The notes under the pieces are model-generated. The model was not told where the DNA came from. It did no database searches and saw nothing but the letters and a program-made list of their open reading frames with translations. Position numbers and translations under genes: made by a program. From positions 70,435,934 through 70,499,933 of the forward strand of contig NC_066313.1 in NCBI RefSeq assembly GCF_022539315.1: DNA of 64,000 nt, read 5' to 3'. This document shows positions 33,201-47,300 of this stretch, in pieces. This DNA is from Serinus canaria (taxonomy: Eukaryota; Chordata; Aves; Passeriformes; Fringillidae). Positions within the stretch are counted from its first letter, which is position 1, and each line of letters starts with the position of its first letter.

Positions 33201-36200
33201 GCTATTTGAACAAAAAATAAATGGGAAATAAACCTAATTGGAAATACTTATTTATTCATTTCTGTTTTCCAGAAATACCTCACCTAAATTTGGACCTATG
33301 TGATGGAAACACCTGAGACAGGTGGCTGGGTCTTTACTGACAGTAGATGGATTGACACTTTATAATGTGGTTCATATTGTTTTCAGATGTCTATTTCAGA
33401 TTACATGTGCTATGTCTTAAAACTGCATATTTCTATCCATCTCTGCATAAAGGATGCTTAGAGTGATTTTCTCAGACCAAAGCCCTAAAGTTTCATAACA
33501 CTCACCTTCCCTGCAGTAATTGTAAATATGTAAACCTGCTCAACAGCCAACAACAAAAAAAGAATTTGAGTTTTAGGGTTTTCTGTTATGGTTTTTTGTG
33601 CAGTTTTTTTTTTTTTTATAGTGGAAAAGTACCCTTAAAAAGATTACAGTATTCTGTTCTCCACAGTATAAATCTCAGACTGCTGAGAGAAGTCTTAGAA
33701 AAGAGGAATCTTGGGTGAAGCTGGAAAAGACAAGAAATAACTGACACAATTCTAAAAAGGCCTCCCCTCAGCCCCTGAACAATGTTGAAGTCAAGTTATG
33801 GTGGTAAAAAGATTGAGCTTCAGAGCAGAACTAGCTGTCATAAGTACATTCATGGAGTCTGGGCTTGATTTCTTACATCAAACTATGCAATGCCTTTAAA
33901 AATGTGGACAAAAAAGCCCTTGAGGCTGCTAGAAGCTTACCTATTGGATGATCACAGGGGTAAATACATTATGTTGGTAGGACATTGAATGTCATTGTAA
34001 ATGAAAATGGTGTGTTGTGTATTGCAGACAAGAGTTTTCTTAACCTTAATGTCCATTATGTCCCTCCTCTTTTCTCTGCATGACCTATGCAATCTATGTA
34101 TTTAATTAAGACTGTTGAGTTCTTCTGAATCAATAAACTCTGTGTTCTATGTGCAAAATGTAAAACACGGAGAATACTGAGAAGGAAGGGTGAAAAAAAT
34201 ACAATAATATAAATTATAGATTGAAATATTTAATGATGAAAAATTTTCCCCTTGGAAATTATACAGAATTTCCACACATCCTTGGTTAATTTTTTTAAAC
34301 ACCAGGTTACCAGTACATATTATCACATGGATCCCAGCTCTCCTCAGTTCTAAGTTACATGCAAGCAACACATATTTTCAGTAATAATATAGCAAAAAAG
34401 AATAAATTGGACCACATTATGAAAGAATAAACCTGTTACAAAAATCACAGCTTTGAAATTACTTTGAAATTACCTGAAGGTCATGTTGGTACAGAGAGGA
34501 AAGAATAAACAGGTTTGCTCCGGCTTTGAACTGGGAGACTTCTGATGTTGCTTGTTTCCCTCTCCTCTCCCCCTACCCTTCAATCTATCTTGACCTTCTT
34601 TCTTAAAATCAGAAAGAGGGCAACTTTACTTCTAAACTTTCACCTGTCAGGTGTAACAAACTGCATGGATAAAGAATCTCCTCTGAGTTTACTGATCCTC
34701 TAGTTTAAACATAACAAGTCATAACAAGTTACCCTTCTCTCGGAACATGTCCCTTAGAACACTTTCTAGATGGAAAATATTTTTAAACCTCAAAAATGAC
34801 ATCTTCTAATGTCAAATTTAATAAAGCTGGTATGACTACCTTATAATAGCAAAAGATAATCAAGTTAATTGTAGTATCTGAACTAATTAGTTCCAAGTTC
34901 CCCCTCTGATTACATCTAATATGTTCAGGACATGTGTTTAAATCAAATAAAATAGAGAAGGTTTAGCTTAATTTCCTATATTATGTACTGTGATTCTGTT
35001 GTTTTTTTTAAATTACAAATAGCTATATGGACATTTAATTAAATAGCGTGTTTTTCTTTCCAGGTTAGATGTGTGAACTCAGTAGTGTCTGAGACTTCTT
35101 CCTGTTCTGTGTCCTTTGTTGTTATTATTTATTGGATAAAAAAAAAATTTAAAAATCCTTCTTAAAAAAACAAACAAACAAATCACCGATAAAGGTCTGA
35201 ATATTTCTGAAAACTTTCCACATCAAAATAATTCTTTTAAAATAATTGCATAGGAGGAACTTTTGTACAATAAAATTTTTGTGAAATGTAATTTTCTTAT
35301 TTGCATTTGCAGGTCTACATAATTGCACATTTAGTTAGCTAGACATATTGTAAGTGAATTCCAGCAGCATAGAGAGAGTTAGGAAAAATGTCAGGCAGTT
35401 TCAAGCTTTTATATTACTATCCAGCTTGCTGGTTTTCAGTCTATATTCTTGGAATTTACTAGGGTTTAATGTACTAATATGTGAAAGACAGCCAGGCAAA
35501 AAAGATACAGTTCTGAGAAAGGCAGCAGGAGACTATTTAAAGGTGCCACATTCCAAAATTAAATTAAGGATTCTATGATCAAGAAGTCTCCTAGAGATAA
35601 GAAAACAGGGAAGGAAGGTAGAAAGAAGCTTAACAGAGAATAATATACCGATCTAGGGAGCCAGAAGATGTGTGTAACTCTATTTATACCTCTTACTCAC
35701 TTACCTTCCATATATTAGTTTGACTGCAAATTTTGGGCTGTAAAAGTCAGAAAGAATGCTCATACTGCACACAGAGGTACAAAATTATTTGGATTTCCTT
35801 GGTCCTGCTGAGGTAATATATCTGCAAAGCTCAGATGTGGGCAGTCCTAGTTCTGGGGAATTTTGACTTAACTAACTAGCTCAGACCAAACAGCATGTGC
35901 TCTGTCTTTATGCTATAAGGATATCACATGTTTTGCTTCTTTTTATTCTATAATGCAAATTATTTCAGAAAAAAAAAATAAAACCAGCACAGCCTCTTTG
36001 TGTAGCACTATAATGGCATAAACATACAGTAAACTCTAAGGCAATATAAGTTATCCCTGGACATACAATAGATCTGATTCATATGCTACACCATGCAATG
36101 GAGAAAATAAAGGCAAACCTCTGCAGATACTAATAAATTGAAAATGGACAGGCAGTCTCCAGGCTTTGGAAAACTACTATTTGTGTGATTATATTGCTGG

Positions 36201-39200
36201 AAAAGTTCTGTAGAATATATTTATCTTATGCCAACAAGTGTTCTCCCAAATAGTCATCTAGTAAGTGTTGAGGATTTAACACAGGATAAGGAACTATTCT
36301 GAAAAGTGTTGCTGCCTTGTGGCTACCTTGTGTTGCCAAGTAAGGAAGTTTAATAATGGGCTGTTTGAGGAGTTTGACCTTAGACTAGGAAGTTGAAGAA
36401 CTTTATTTTTATAGATGAAAGAGGAGTAATTTCTTTACAAGAAATCCTAGTGGAGATGATATTTTTTTCCCAAGTTTATGACTGTGTCATACAGAGGTCA
36501 TTCAGATAAGCTCCTTCTAGCTAGTTACTGGTAGCATGTTTTTCTCATCCTGCTTTTGCTGCCTCTTTACCTCTTTCACGTCTGCTTCTTCCTCTCCTGT
36601 TTGCATTCTATTTCTGAAGTTAGTTGTTGTGACTTAGTCATTATTCTTTCAATAAAGCTCTTCCTTTTTGATAATTGAAGGGAAAACAAGGGGGAAGGCA
36701 TAGGTGGCACAGCGGAGCACTTGTGTCTCCATGCAAAGATAAAAGCTTATAGGAACAACAGCAAGAAAAAAAGGGGCAAGTTTCCCACTGTTTCTTTATT
36801 TTGGTCAGAATCCCTCTCCTAAGCTTTGAGAGATCTGTATGGTTCCCTCCACCCCATTTTTGTAGAAAGAGATGAAATAGGAATACATAAAACCCATGTA
36901 ATTAACAGTAAAAATCATACCAAATTTGTACACTTAAAATGTCACAGTGACCCTGGCCCAGTGTATTATCTGGATTTCAGTACATGATTGCTCACCAACT
37001 TACAATACGGCATCTCCAAGGTGACAGTGCATGTGCATATGATTGTGGGTGTATTACACTCTCCTTCCATCTAGTATGAAGAAAAGCTGTAAAGACAAAC
37101 ACTTCCTTATTTTTTCATGTGTGGGATGTGGGCAAACTAGAACATCATGTTCCCTTGCTCAAATCTATGTAAATGGAAGTTAAATGCCTTTGGAATCGCT
37201 AAAAAAATAAATTGAAAAAAATAAAAAATAAAAAGAGAAAGAACAAGAAGCAGAAATCACTTCTTTGGCTCTGTTTTGAATCAGGCTTGGCATTCAGAGA
37301 AGATGCTGGGGCAGCTGCTACAGGAAACCAGGCAGGAACAGTTAAAGTATTGTATAAAAAAAGAAGAAAATAACTTCTAGTTAAAAAATGCAAAGCCATA
37401 GCCATTGGTAATATACATGGAAATGTGCTTGGCAGTAGCTGCAGAACCAGGGAGAGAATGCAGATGGCTAAATGGCAACGTTAGCAGCATCTTCTCCCAC
37501 TACTCTCTAGGGCAAAGCACATTCCTGAGATTCGTGCCTTGGATCCATATTGTCAAGGGAGTTCATGTTCTGAGACTGGCACTGCAGCCTGAACTGAACA
37601 GTAATGTTACCTTTCATGGCAATAGATATATTAAGTATGTAAATAATACAAAAATATTATCTAATTATTAAATGGATATAAAATATGAATTATTTTTATA
37701 GTTCATAGCCATATATAACAAAAAAATCTTTCCACAAACTATTCAAGAGAGCTGAAGGTGGCAAATTCACAGGCATCTGCAGTTTATGTAGGTGCTGCTC
37801 AAGCAAAATGTTGTCAGGTCATTAACTAAATAAGTTTTACTACATCCCCTTTCAGATGTATCTACACTGGAGGATGTGTAGAAAATAGTAAGCAGTTACA
37901 GTTAAAGTGATTATGTCTTAGACTGTTCTGGAAAAGGTTCAAATCAAATTGCTTGGTGGTTTGGTGCCAAAGTCTAATATTAAAGTTCTAAATAAGTCTA
38001 CAATGGATGTGAAATTCATTCAAACAAAAAGTGAACTAATTTTAAAATATCCCAGTAATTATAAATTAATGTATCAATTGAACACTATTTATTATGAGAG
38101 CAGGAAGAACATTTCTTCACCATAATCTCACAGTAAGAAAAGAGGCACCATGCAAAGTGCTGTACTATCCTGTGTAAGCATGAACCCCCTGCACAGTACA
38201 ACATTCAGCAAAGCATAAGAGACTGAAGACTGTAAAAATCCACATTTCTTACAGAATTTACAGAAAAGGAGTAACTCAAGATCCAAAAAGATTTTTTAGG
38301 TACACTGTGGGACTTAAGCTGAAATCAGGCATGTAAAATTCCTCAAAATCTTTGATTTTCATTTCTCTTGAGAGCATATTGGTGTAGTCACTTCTGAAGG
38401 CATATCACTGTGGTAACTTAAAATTCCCTTGAACACCCAGGGTAAGATTCATACCTCTTGACTTTAACTGTCTGAAAACTAAGCACCTAGATTAAGTAAA
38501 GATGTTTCATTGCCTAATCAATAAAGACGTATAGCTACCTTCAGAACATGATTCATTCCACCCTAAAATGAGATTCAGTATTAAACAGCAAGTACTAGAT
38601 GTGGCTTCCCATGGAATTCATTTTTTTGTATCACGTATTTGTGGTAGTCCAAACACCATTGCCCAGTTGGTTATGAAAGGTCTACCTGTGTGTGTCATCT
38701 CCTTTACATGTTCATGTAATTTGTTGAAAAAATTAAAGTATTAGGCTGTCCTCTAGTGAGACATAATCCATCAACAAAATTTTCAGAAACTTTTCTCTTC
38801 AGTTTATCAGTATAAACACCCACAGACAAAACTACACATAGCACTTCACATACAAATAATTTATCCATAATTACAGAGTTACAGTAGTAGTTGGGATTCC
38901 AGTCCCACTTATATGATTAAAAGTAGAGGTTGCATGGGCACATCAGTTAATTTTAAGTGTTGGAAGAGCTCTCTCATAAGGTTTTTTCTGTTTATCTTGC
39001 CTACTACTCTGAATACTTTGCTCTCTCAAGCAAGTAACCTCCTCCCATCTCCCTGCCCTTAGACATGATCTAAGTTTGAAGATTCTTGATATATTACAAC
39101 TTTTTACTTCTCATTTTACTCTGATTTGTAGATTTAGCACTACATCAGCTTGTCACTTACTGATACCTTGAGAAATATTAGCTCTTTGGCTCCTCACCTT

Positions 39201-40299
39201 ATCGGTCAGCTCGTTCTTGGAAAGATTTCACATAAAGTTTATACAATTTAGTGTTCCATTGCAGATTAACACTTTTATGATCTTCAGCCTTTTATTCTGG
39301 CAAGGATTTCTTGTGCAAAAGAAAATGGGAATTTTTCTAAGATTCTGTTTGTTGGTTTTTATGACATATCACTTTACATTATAATGTTATTTTCTATCAT
39401 GACCAAAAGAAGGGATCACCTAGCAGATGGTTGTATTTGGCTTCATCATCTGACTACATATGAACATATCCTCTAGGTATGTCACCACCACAAATTCAGC
39501 CATTTATAAGTCAGCCAGGGTATCAAAATTTTGACTCAGAGAGGAGGAAACACTGTGGTACTCAGGAAGAAGGTTGTAATCCTTATAACAATTTTTATGT
39601 GTGATGTGTACTCACTTCAGTTAGAAGGAAGAAAGTTCATCAAGATCTGATTTCTCTATTACATATACAATACCCAAAGATGTCAAATAGGCTATGGTGA
39701 AAAGGCGTATTAGGGAGAGTTTGGAAGCTGGATTTCCAGAAAGGTATAATGTACCTTCACTTCTTCGGTTGGTGGAAGGGACAAGTGAATACAAGAGAAT
39801 ATTCTGGTGATTTTCTGATTTTTTTTTCCAGATGACAGAGCAGAATTGTTAGCACAGTTATTGTCTGAGAACAGAAGCTTATCACAACAAAGACTGAGGG
39901 ACTAGTACAAGGAAGGTACAAAATCACTTGATCTTAGAGAACAGAACCACTTTCTCACATTTTGATCACCTTTCTAATGATTTTGCTGTAGCTGTTATAT
40001 TGTTTTCTTTCAGGGTAATTTTAAGAAAAACATTTTACACCCTGGTAACTGTACATCTATGTTTTTCCTCCTACTAACCATTTTTAGCTTTAAATCTTTC
40101 TTTTTCTACTCTTGTGTCTCTATACAATCTTGTGCTACTGACTTATAGTGGAAAAGTACCTTTCTTGCATTCCCACAAATCTAAAAGAAGGCTGTGTTCA
40201 AACAGACTTCTTAATTCATTTTCCTTACTTATTCAGACTTAGCAAGGAGTGTGAAGGAACTACAGTATCTAGCTACTCCAAAAGGGCAGCAAGATTTTT
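30292..40299. other. 10 kb of unique AT-rich DNA, no gene recognised
   Basis: No open frame shows a domain. The longest is the plus-strand 131-codon frame at 32089-32484, hydrophobic and Ser-rich without a recognisable motif. An imperfect inverted repeat lies near 32345-32385, a G-run-rich patch around 32490-32810 (several runs of six to eight G), T-runs near 33610, and A-runs near 35150 and 37200. Probably intergenic or intronic. Confidence 0.55.
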
Positions 40300-40968
40300 T
40301 TCCAGTGGCAAAAAATCCATTTGGAGGCTAATGAATAGTGGTATGTTTCATGGGTCAATACTGAGTCAAATCCTTTTAAACAGTTTTGTTTTGTTTTTTT
40401 AATGACCTGAATGATGGGAAAGAATGTAACCTCAGCATCTTTGCAGATAACATAAAATAAGGAGAACTGGCTGCACAAATGGCAGCCAGTTCTCCTTACT
40501 TTATGCTGTCATGTAGAAAAACCTTGACAAACTGGAGAAATGGGTTGACAGAAACACCTTTAAGTTCAGCAAAGGGAACTGACAGTTCTGCACCTGGGTA
40601 AGAATTATTCCATGTATCAGTAGATGCTGAGGGCCACCCAGCTGCCAAGTAGTTTGTTGTGCACACCATGTTGTGAAGGAGTCAAGAGATTAGCAGTGGT
40701 GCCCAGTAGCAGAACCTACAAAGTGAAACATGGGACGCTCCTTCTGAATGTCAGAAGTATGCCCCAGTTAAACACTTTTTTACTCCGAGTTTGAGTGAGC
40801 ACTGGCACCAAGCTGCCCAGGAAGGTTGTGGAGTCTCCTTTTTTGAATATATTGTGAACCTGGTCCTGGGTAACTGGCTGTTGGTGACTCTGCTGAAGCA
40901 GGAGGGTGGACCCTGGAGGTGCCCTGAAACCCCAGATCTCTGTGATTCAGCAATTTTGTTATTCTGTG
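40300..40968 (+). mobile_element. CR1 LINE fragment, RT end to 3' end, rearranged
   Basis: The order matches CR1: CCATTTGGAGGCTAATGAATAG, GTCAATACTGAGTCAAATCC, ATGACCTGAATGATGGGAAA, CAGCATCTTTGCAGATAACA, ACTGGAGAAATGGGTTGACAG, TTCTGCACCTGGGT, then the 3' region GCTGCCCAGGAAGGTTGTGG, CTGCTGAAGCAGGAGGGTGG and a final TCTGTGATTC. At 40451-40505 normal CR1 sequence is replaced by a local inverted repeat. No usable frame remains. Confidence 0.85.
40451..40505. repeat. Fold-back inside a CR1 copy, 24-bp arms, one mismatch, 7-base loop
   Basis: 40451-40474 pairs with 40482-40505 at 23 of 24 positions around ACAAATG. Because it interrupts otherwise collinear CR1 sequence, it arose after the CR1 insertion. 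Confidence 0.93.
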
Positions 40969-43145
40969 TATGCACCTATACACATGTGCCTACAGAAGCA
41001 TATATTATGGATGTACAAAAATGTGCAGTAAGTACTATGCCTCCATTATATGTGAATATCTAACCATGCATGCACACACGTACAAATAAAGAGAAATGCA
41101 AACCTCTGCTTGTATTACTGAGCTGCTCTTATTTGCATTTCATGTAGGCATTTAGCAGATACAGTGCATGTATTAGGCACATGATTAATGTTAAAGAATG
41201 CCTCTAGAAAACTTCACTCATATTGCACAATCAAAACTATAAGTGAGAGCTAAATATATTTTGGAATTTTGATAGATATGATGCAAATGATCAAGTTGTG
41301 TTAATGTACTAGTGACTCTCAGCCTTAATGATGCAGGTCATGTAATAACAAAATCTTTTAAAACTGTGTGTGAAATTAATAAAGTGATTTAGTCACTTCT
41401 GTTTTTTACTTGTTTTTCTGCTTAATTTTCCAGTAGTTGTTTGCTTGCTTGTTTTTATAGGAGTGGTATGGAGAAGTAGTGTTAAAACATTTTGTTGTAC
41501 TAATCTCCAATAAATAGAAATTGTTATCTTAGGATTAGGCAATACGAAAAATACCTGTTGATGTAGATATAAGACATCTGGAATTTTGGTTCTTGTATTT
41601 AATCTACCCATTAGATCCTTACAAGGATTATAAAGAATTCTAAATGTTAAAAATAAGTGATGCACTAGCTACAATATTAAATGTAATAATTTAACTGGTA
41701 ATGTAAGTTAATTAATAATGCCTGTGCTTAACAGCTTGGTGTCCTAAGGAGAAATATGTGATTTTCCTTTGTTTTTTTACTAAATCTACAGATGGCCAGA
41801 TGGTCAATGTCAGTACTAGACAAGAGTTGCTGTTGGAGAAGTAAGAGGCAGAGAAGGGATTAGGTTAGATAAAAGATGTACTTCAAACTGAAGAAGAAAG
41901 TGAATGATGGTAAAATATCAATTCAAGGAATATGAAAACCCTTCAGGGACAGATAGAAATCACAGACAGTAAGAAGAAAAGATCATTAGCATAAATATGA
42001 GTTAATCCTTTGGACTATGATTAGTGGAAAAATTACAGACTCTTTAATCAGAAATTAAAATTACACAAAAAATATTACTGAAAACTAGGAAATATATCCA
42101 ACTTTTTACATTTATAGTAGGGTTCTATTAAGAAATTGTCCAGTAACAGTGCTGCCACTGCTGTCTCCCTTCCAAGCTCATGGTACAATGAAGAAAATAT
42201 GTAAAAAAAAGAGGCTGTAATTTCCACACTGAATTCTAAAAATTAACTTTGGGACAGAGCATTCCAAACACCAGCCCAACAATTGATTTTATGAAGTTCT
42301 TTTTTTTTTAATGTTCAGTTCATTGCAGCTCACAAAAGTTTGTGGTGAAAAATGACTGGAAAATTTCACACAATAATCAATTTTATAGTTATGGTATGGT
42401 CACATACATATGCACTGACATATATATGCATGCATAAATACCTAAATATAAATATAGATATATATAAAGCCACTTAGAGCTTTGAAGCTTAGCCATTCTT
42501 TCATGAATAATCTGTCCTTTCTACATAATCAGATGAATATCTAAGCCCTTATTGTTGAAAATTTCTCTGCATTTAAAGTCCATCTGTTAAGAGGCCTGGA
42601 AAAATAATACACCATCTACGTAACGCCTGATTTGTGTCTTTTATCAAGATCATTTGTCTCAGAGCTGTGAAAACTGGCACCTTCACACTTTAAACTGTGC
42701 TACTGGCACCTTCAAAGAAGAAGTACAGAAGAAAGCTGCAGAATGGCTAAATCAAACAGGAAACAACTAATCAGTATTACTGGGTAGGTGCAGCATTACT
42801 GAAGCCGAACATAATGAAATGGCTGAAATATTTTGAAATATATAGAGGTTGCCAATCAAATTGGAATGTACTGGGCAGATCAAATAATTCCATTGCTGAG
42901 CTGTCTACATTGCATGTTTGGCTACTTCTGGTTGAAGGAAATTATCAGTTTTCTTTAGAAGTACGGTCATGTGTGGTGTATGAAGTGTTTATCATCTGAA
43001 AAAAGAAAATGGTGAGACTGGACATAAGACAGAAGGCTGACAAATGCACAAATGTTTAGTGTTCTTTGAAATGCTCTAAGATACTTGAGTGATTAAAGGT
43101 CTGGTGAATATGAAACTTTAGGACAGGCAAGTGAAGAGTGGCCAT

Positions 43146-43175
43146 ACTAGCAACTTCTCAACTAGCAACTTCTCA
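43146..43175. repeat. Exact tandem duplication, 15-bp unit
   Basis: ACTAGCAACTTCTCA is present twice in a row, at 43146-43160 and 43161-43175. Confidence 0.93.
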
Positions 43176-46100
43176 ACATTAACTTATGCTTAATCCAGTG
43201 AGTGAAGCCATGATAATTGTCTGGACTTCCTTTCCATTGACTATCTTTTCATTAAGCTAGACATTTGGCATTAGGTTTTTGACTCAGAGTCAAAACATTC
43301 ATGCATGTTTGGCTGCAGAAGATTTCATCAGAGTATCTATAAGTAAACAGTGATCAAAAGTCTTACCAGCTTCTTCAGTAACTGCAATGTGAATCATAAG
43401 TGGAAAAAGATTTGGGAAAAGAAGAGGTATTCATGGACACAGTGGAAAAAGTAAAATATTTTTTATGTGTATTTGTGAAGAACTCAGTTAGATTTTATAG
43501 TCAGTGAAACAACCTTGGGAACATTCTAAAAATTTACCCTCACAGATTGGTATGCATACAACCTTCGTTCCTGATGTGTTCTTTACCTCCCTGAAAAGTC
43601 ATCAGTAGTTGTTAAAATCTGCATGGGGATATCTGCCCGTTTAGGCATCTCTATATAATGCATTCATTTCATACAGTAGGTCCCAGGTTGTAGTTCTCAA
43701 TTTGATATTAGGAAGGAAGAGAATAAGGGGCATCATATGTTATCCTTTGTACCATGGCTACCTGCATCACTTTTAGGTAAACCTTAAAGCAGAGTGAAGT
43801 ATCTGTAAAATGCACTCAGGTCAATGACTTAGCTGAGTTTTAATTGCCAGAGCATGTTTTAGGAAAATATCCCAGTTTATCGTCTGCAGCTGGCTCAAAT
43901 TCATGGGACAGCCCCTGAGCAGCATATGTGTACCTAGTAGCCCCACTTGTCAACATCTGTCATGTGTGGTGGGACATTCATCATGTGGGTGCCTGTGGTT
44001 CTGTCTGTACCAGATGTATGCAAACACTGCTGTGTGCAGATTTGCCCCAAGGAATATAGCTCATAACAGGCTTTTTGGAAATTTTGTTGTAAGTTTGTGA
44101 TGTTGGTCTCTGCTTCTTTAACAGATGGTAACTAGGCTGTGGCACAGTTGAGGTTGCATATGGGATTAGCAAAAACCTGCCATGTCTCCTGATCCTTATG
44201 GAAGCTCTTAACTTGTCAGGCCTCTGTAATTGCTTTCTCAAGCAATTGACATGTGAGTGTCAAGGTACCAACTTTCTGACATGCAACGATCTGTGATTCC
44301 ATAAACTATATGACCCTGTATAAACTTGTACTGAAGTCTGCAAATGAAGGTGGCAAGCTTGGCTATGATTTAAAGCATGGAAGAAAATTTTCCACTTATT
44401 CGTAGTCTGTATAAATCAGTCAGAAATGTAAAGAAACAAAAGAAGGAATTAGAGAGATTAAGAGATATTAGAAAGGGATAAAGTAACAAAACCAAAGTCA
44501 CCAAAACCAGAAGATTATGATTTTTTTTTTTTTATCTGAGACACTGAAAAGTCTTGGTGAAGATATAACTTCATATTTGCAATTTGCAACTCCACCACAT
44601 ACAGAGGAGTTAATTTTCTATTTGTTCTGGTTTTCTTCTGGTTTTCCTAAAATAGTCTGGTCTTAGGCTTGTCATTATCAGCCTTTTAAGTAAATTGCCT
44701 TGGAATAAATATCTGTGTTGAGAAGTCATTTTTGGCCATTGCTATCCACAGGTGTTCCTGAAAAATCATCCTAAACATTTTAAAAATCATGTTAAACAGT
44801 GTTTTCAAGGTTTTTCATGATTCTGCTTTGCCAGAAATTTTAGAATTATTGCATTATTCAAGGAAAAGATAAATATGCATCTCTGATCTGCAGTGTGCTT
44901 AATTCATTCTCAGCAATCCAGTCATATTAAGATGAACCTTTCCTCAACAAGTAAAAAAAAAAGCATAGCAACTTAATGACCCATTTACTTACACTCTAAT
45001 AACAGTCTGCATATATTTTGTTACTTACAAGCTCCAAATACTACAATTTTGAGCTACTTCATTTTGTTTCTAGCCACTGATTAGTGCAGAAGTATTATCT
45101 AAGGAAGTCAATCAAGAGCTGATTTTTTAATAAAGATTTTAATATGCAATTAAAAATAGTATTTTTTTAAATGCTGTAAATAAAGGATGTACATTAAATT
45201 CATGGTAATAGGGACATCACAATATGTAGATTAACAAGCAATATGTTTACCTTACTACTGAGTGGAAGAGATCTTTTTCCCCCTACTGCTTCCTTAGGAG
45301 GCAGCTGATCATGCAGAAGCAGAGTAGAGAAGGGATTTGATCCTTTTATCTTTATAGTCAATCACTAGAAAAAAAAATAAAAAGGAAAGATAACCCTTTC
45401 TTTCCACATCCCTTCTGTACCAGTGTAACACCAGTACACCAATATCATGAAACACGCTTAGACTGGTTCCCAGAGGTTCTTAAAATATTTTGTCAAAGTT
45501 TCTGGTCTTTTTGATAGTACTGGTGACAACTGTGAAAGACTTTGAGGAAAATAGACACGTTGAATGAATGTTTATGTGATTTTTTTCCCAACTGAGAAAT
45601 GAGAGACATTTGGGATTATTGTGTTTTGTATAAAGACTAATAAAATCCACATGAATTTAAGTATTTTGTCTCAGAAGCAATTTGGAATTGATGTGACAAA
45701 AAGATGAACTTGACATATTTGCCCTCAACCTTTGTTTTCAATCCAAAATGAAAGTAATTGTTACAAAAAATTATGTGATTAAACTTAACCAGTTTTAAGA
45801 TTTTTACCAAACTACTAGAATGGCTTCTTTTAAAAGGACTAAATTTTATTTATTTGATTATTTTGATGCTGCATGTTGTATCACTCCTAGAGCCATGTTG
45901 GTTTCATTACCCTAGAATGCCAGAGATGGTTCAATTCAGACAATTTTGAAAGCAACTCTTTGAGTAAATTTTGTCAAAAAGCATGTCTAAAGCTGGAGGT
46001 ATTTGTTTGGGATATTTATTGTATTTCAAACCAATAACTAATATCATAGAGGTCACCAGGGCACAATTAAAAATATCAGTTCAGCAACATGCAAGTGTAA

Positions 46101-46624
46101 TAAAGGAAGTGGTTTTTGTAATTGTGGCCAAGGCATGGCTTGCAGATGTGTTAACTCCATGATTTAAAACTTTCCCTACTGTCTTAGAGTTGCAGATGTA
46201 AGCTTAACTGTGAAACCTGTTTCAACTACAGCAATGAAAAAGAAGGAGTCCAGCGACACATTCATTTCTTAAAAACAACACCAACAAGACAATAGGAGAT
46301 AAACACAAACTTAAAAAAAAAAAAAAAAGGAAAGTAACAAGAACTCATACAGATCCAGTGTAGCATAGAATATATGGATTTTTCTTGGGAGGGGGTTTTA
46401 CACTTCATATCTGATTTTTCAATATACTAAATACATTTATCTGCTATTTGAATTCTGTAGTGATCAATGGCTAATTTCAACATTAGATGTGAAATAAAAA
46501 AGATAAAGGCATTTGGAATTAAATAAATTTTTTAATATTAGCATGTGTTTCAAATAAATAGGCCTGCATTGTGTAATCTCAAGTCACTAAATGGAAAATT
46601 CTTTAAAAGTAAAAGCTTTGGAAA

Positions 46625-46665
46625 TCTTGTATTTTAAATACACGTATTGTATTTTTAATACAAGA
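46625..46665. repeat. Inverted repeat, 17-bp arms with two mismatches, 7-base loop
   Basis: 46625-46641 pairs with 46649-46665 at 15 of 17 positions. The two mismatches are adjacent (T-T). Confidence 0.85.
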
Positions 46666-47191
46666 CCACCTAGTCAGGAGGAAAAAAAACCCAATAAACA
46701 CATTCTTGAAATACCAGGAGAATTTTCAAATGCAAAATTGAGATAAGTCCCCTTTGGTTTAATAAATAGTCATATATGTCACATAACTATCATGAAGCAA
46801 TCTAAATACATGAAAATAAGTCACTAATTGAATCCTTTTTGGCAGGCAAAAGAATGAATAGGTAAATGGAAGTGTGTGAATGAATAACTGGAGTTGTGCT
46901 TTTACTTTCATATAATTACATACACAAGTATTTGCATTAGAATTTAACAAAAATCAGAATAGATCTTTATTCTGATATTCACTTTTTTGGTCCATGAAAT
47001 ACCTGTTTCAAGAAAAGTAAATTAAAATATACTGCTGCTCTGATTTTGAAAATAGAAAATGTTTTTTAATTAGACCTTTTTAATATAACTAGAATAATAT
47101 TAAATTAAAACTGGGAAGACCATGTACCCAATAGACTTCTAAGAATCTGCAGCTTTCACAAAGACACACTGTGGATCTGTGTCAATTGTGA

Positions 47192-47300
47192 CTTCTTCTA
47201 GGTATAAAATCTTCTCTATGTATTACATACATAGAGAAGATTTTATACCTAGAAGAAGCTAACATATACATAGAGAAGATTATGTACATAGAAGAAGATA
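47192..47300. repeat. Perfect 32-bp-arm palindrome plus partial third copy
   Basis: 47192-47223 and 47227-47258 are exact reverse complements with a three-base spacer (TAC), checked base by base. Directly after it, 47263-47300 repeats pieces of the right arm in direct orientation (TACATAGAGAAGAT, then TACATAGAAGAAGATA). A perfect palindrome this long is normally unstable, so it should be young or polymorphic. Confidence 0.97.

Larger units (their letters stand above)
40969..47191. other. Unique AT-rich DNA, no gene recognised
   Basis: A 15-bp exact tandem duplication lies at 43146-43175, A- or T-runs near 44520 and 46312, and a near-perfect hairpin at 46625-46665. A minus-strand block at 45251-45364 has a good acceptor and a donor but is considered and rejected as a coding exon elsewhere in this report. 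No other feature could be supported. Confidence 0.55.

Noticed and set aside
45251..45364. Minus-strand exon-like block with a strong polypyrimidine tract and TAG acceptor, AAG|GTAAAC donor, and a 37-codon open stretch
   Set aside because: From the natural acceptor all three frames meet a stop within the block, including TGA as the first codon of the open stretch. It could still be a noncoding exon, but there is no supporting evidence.
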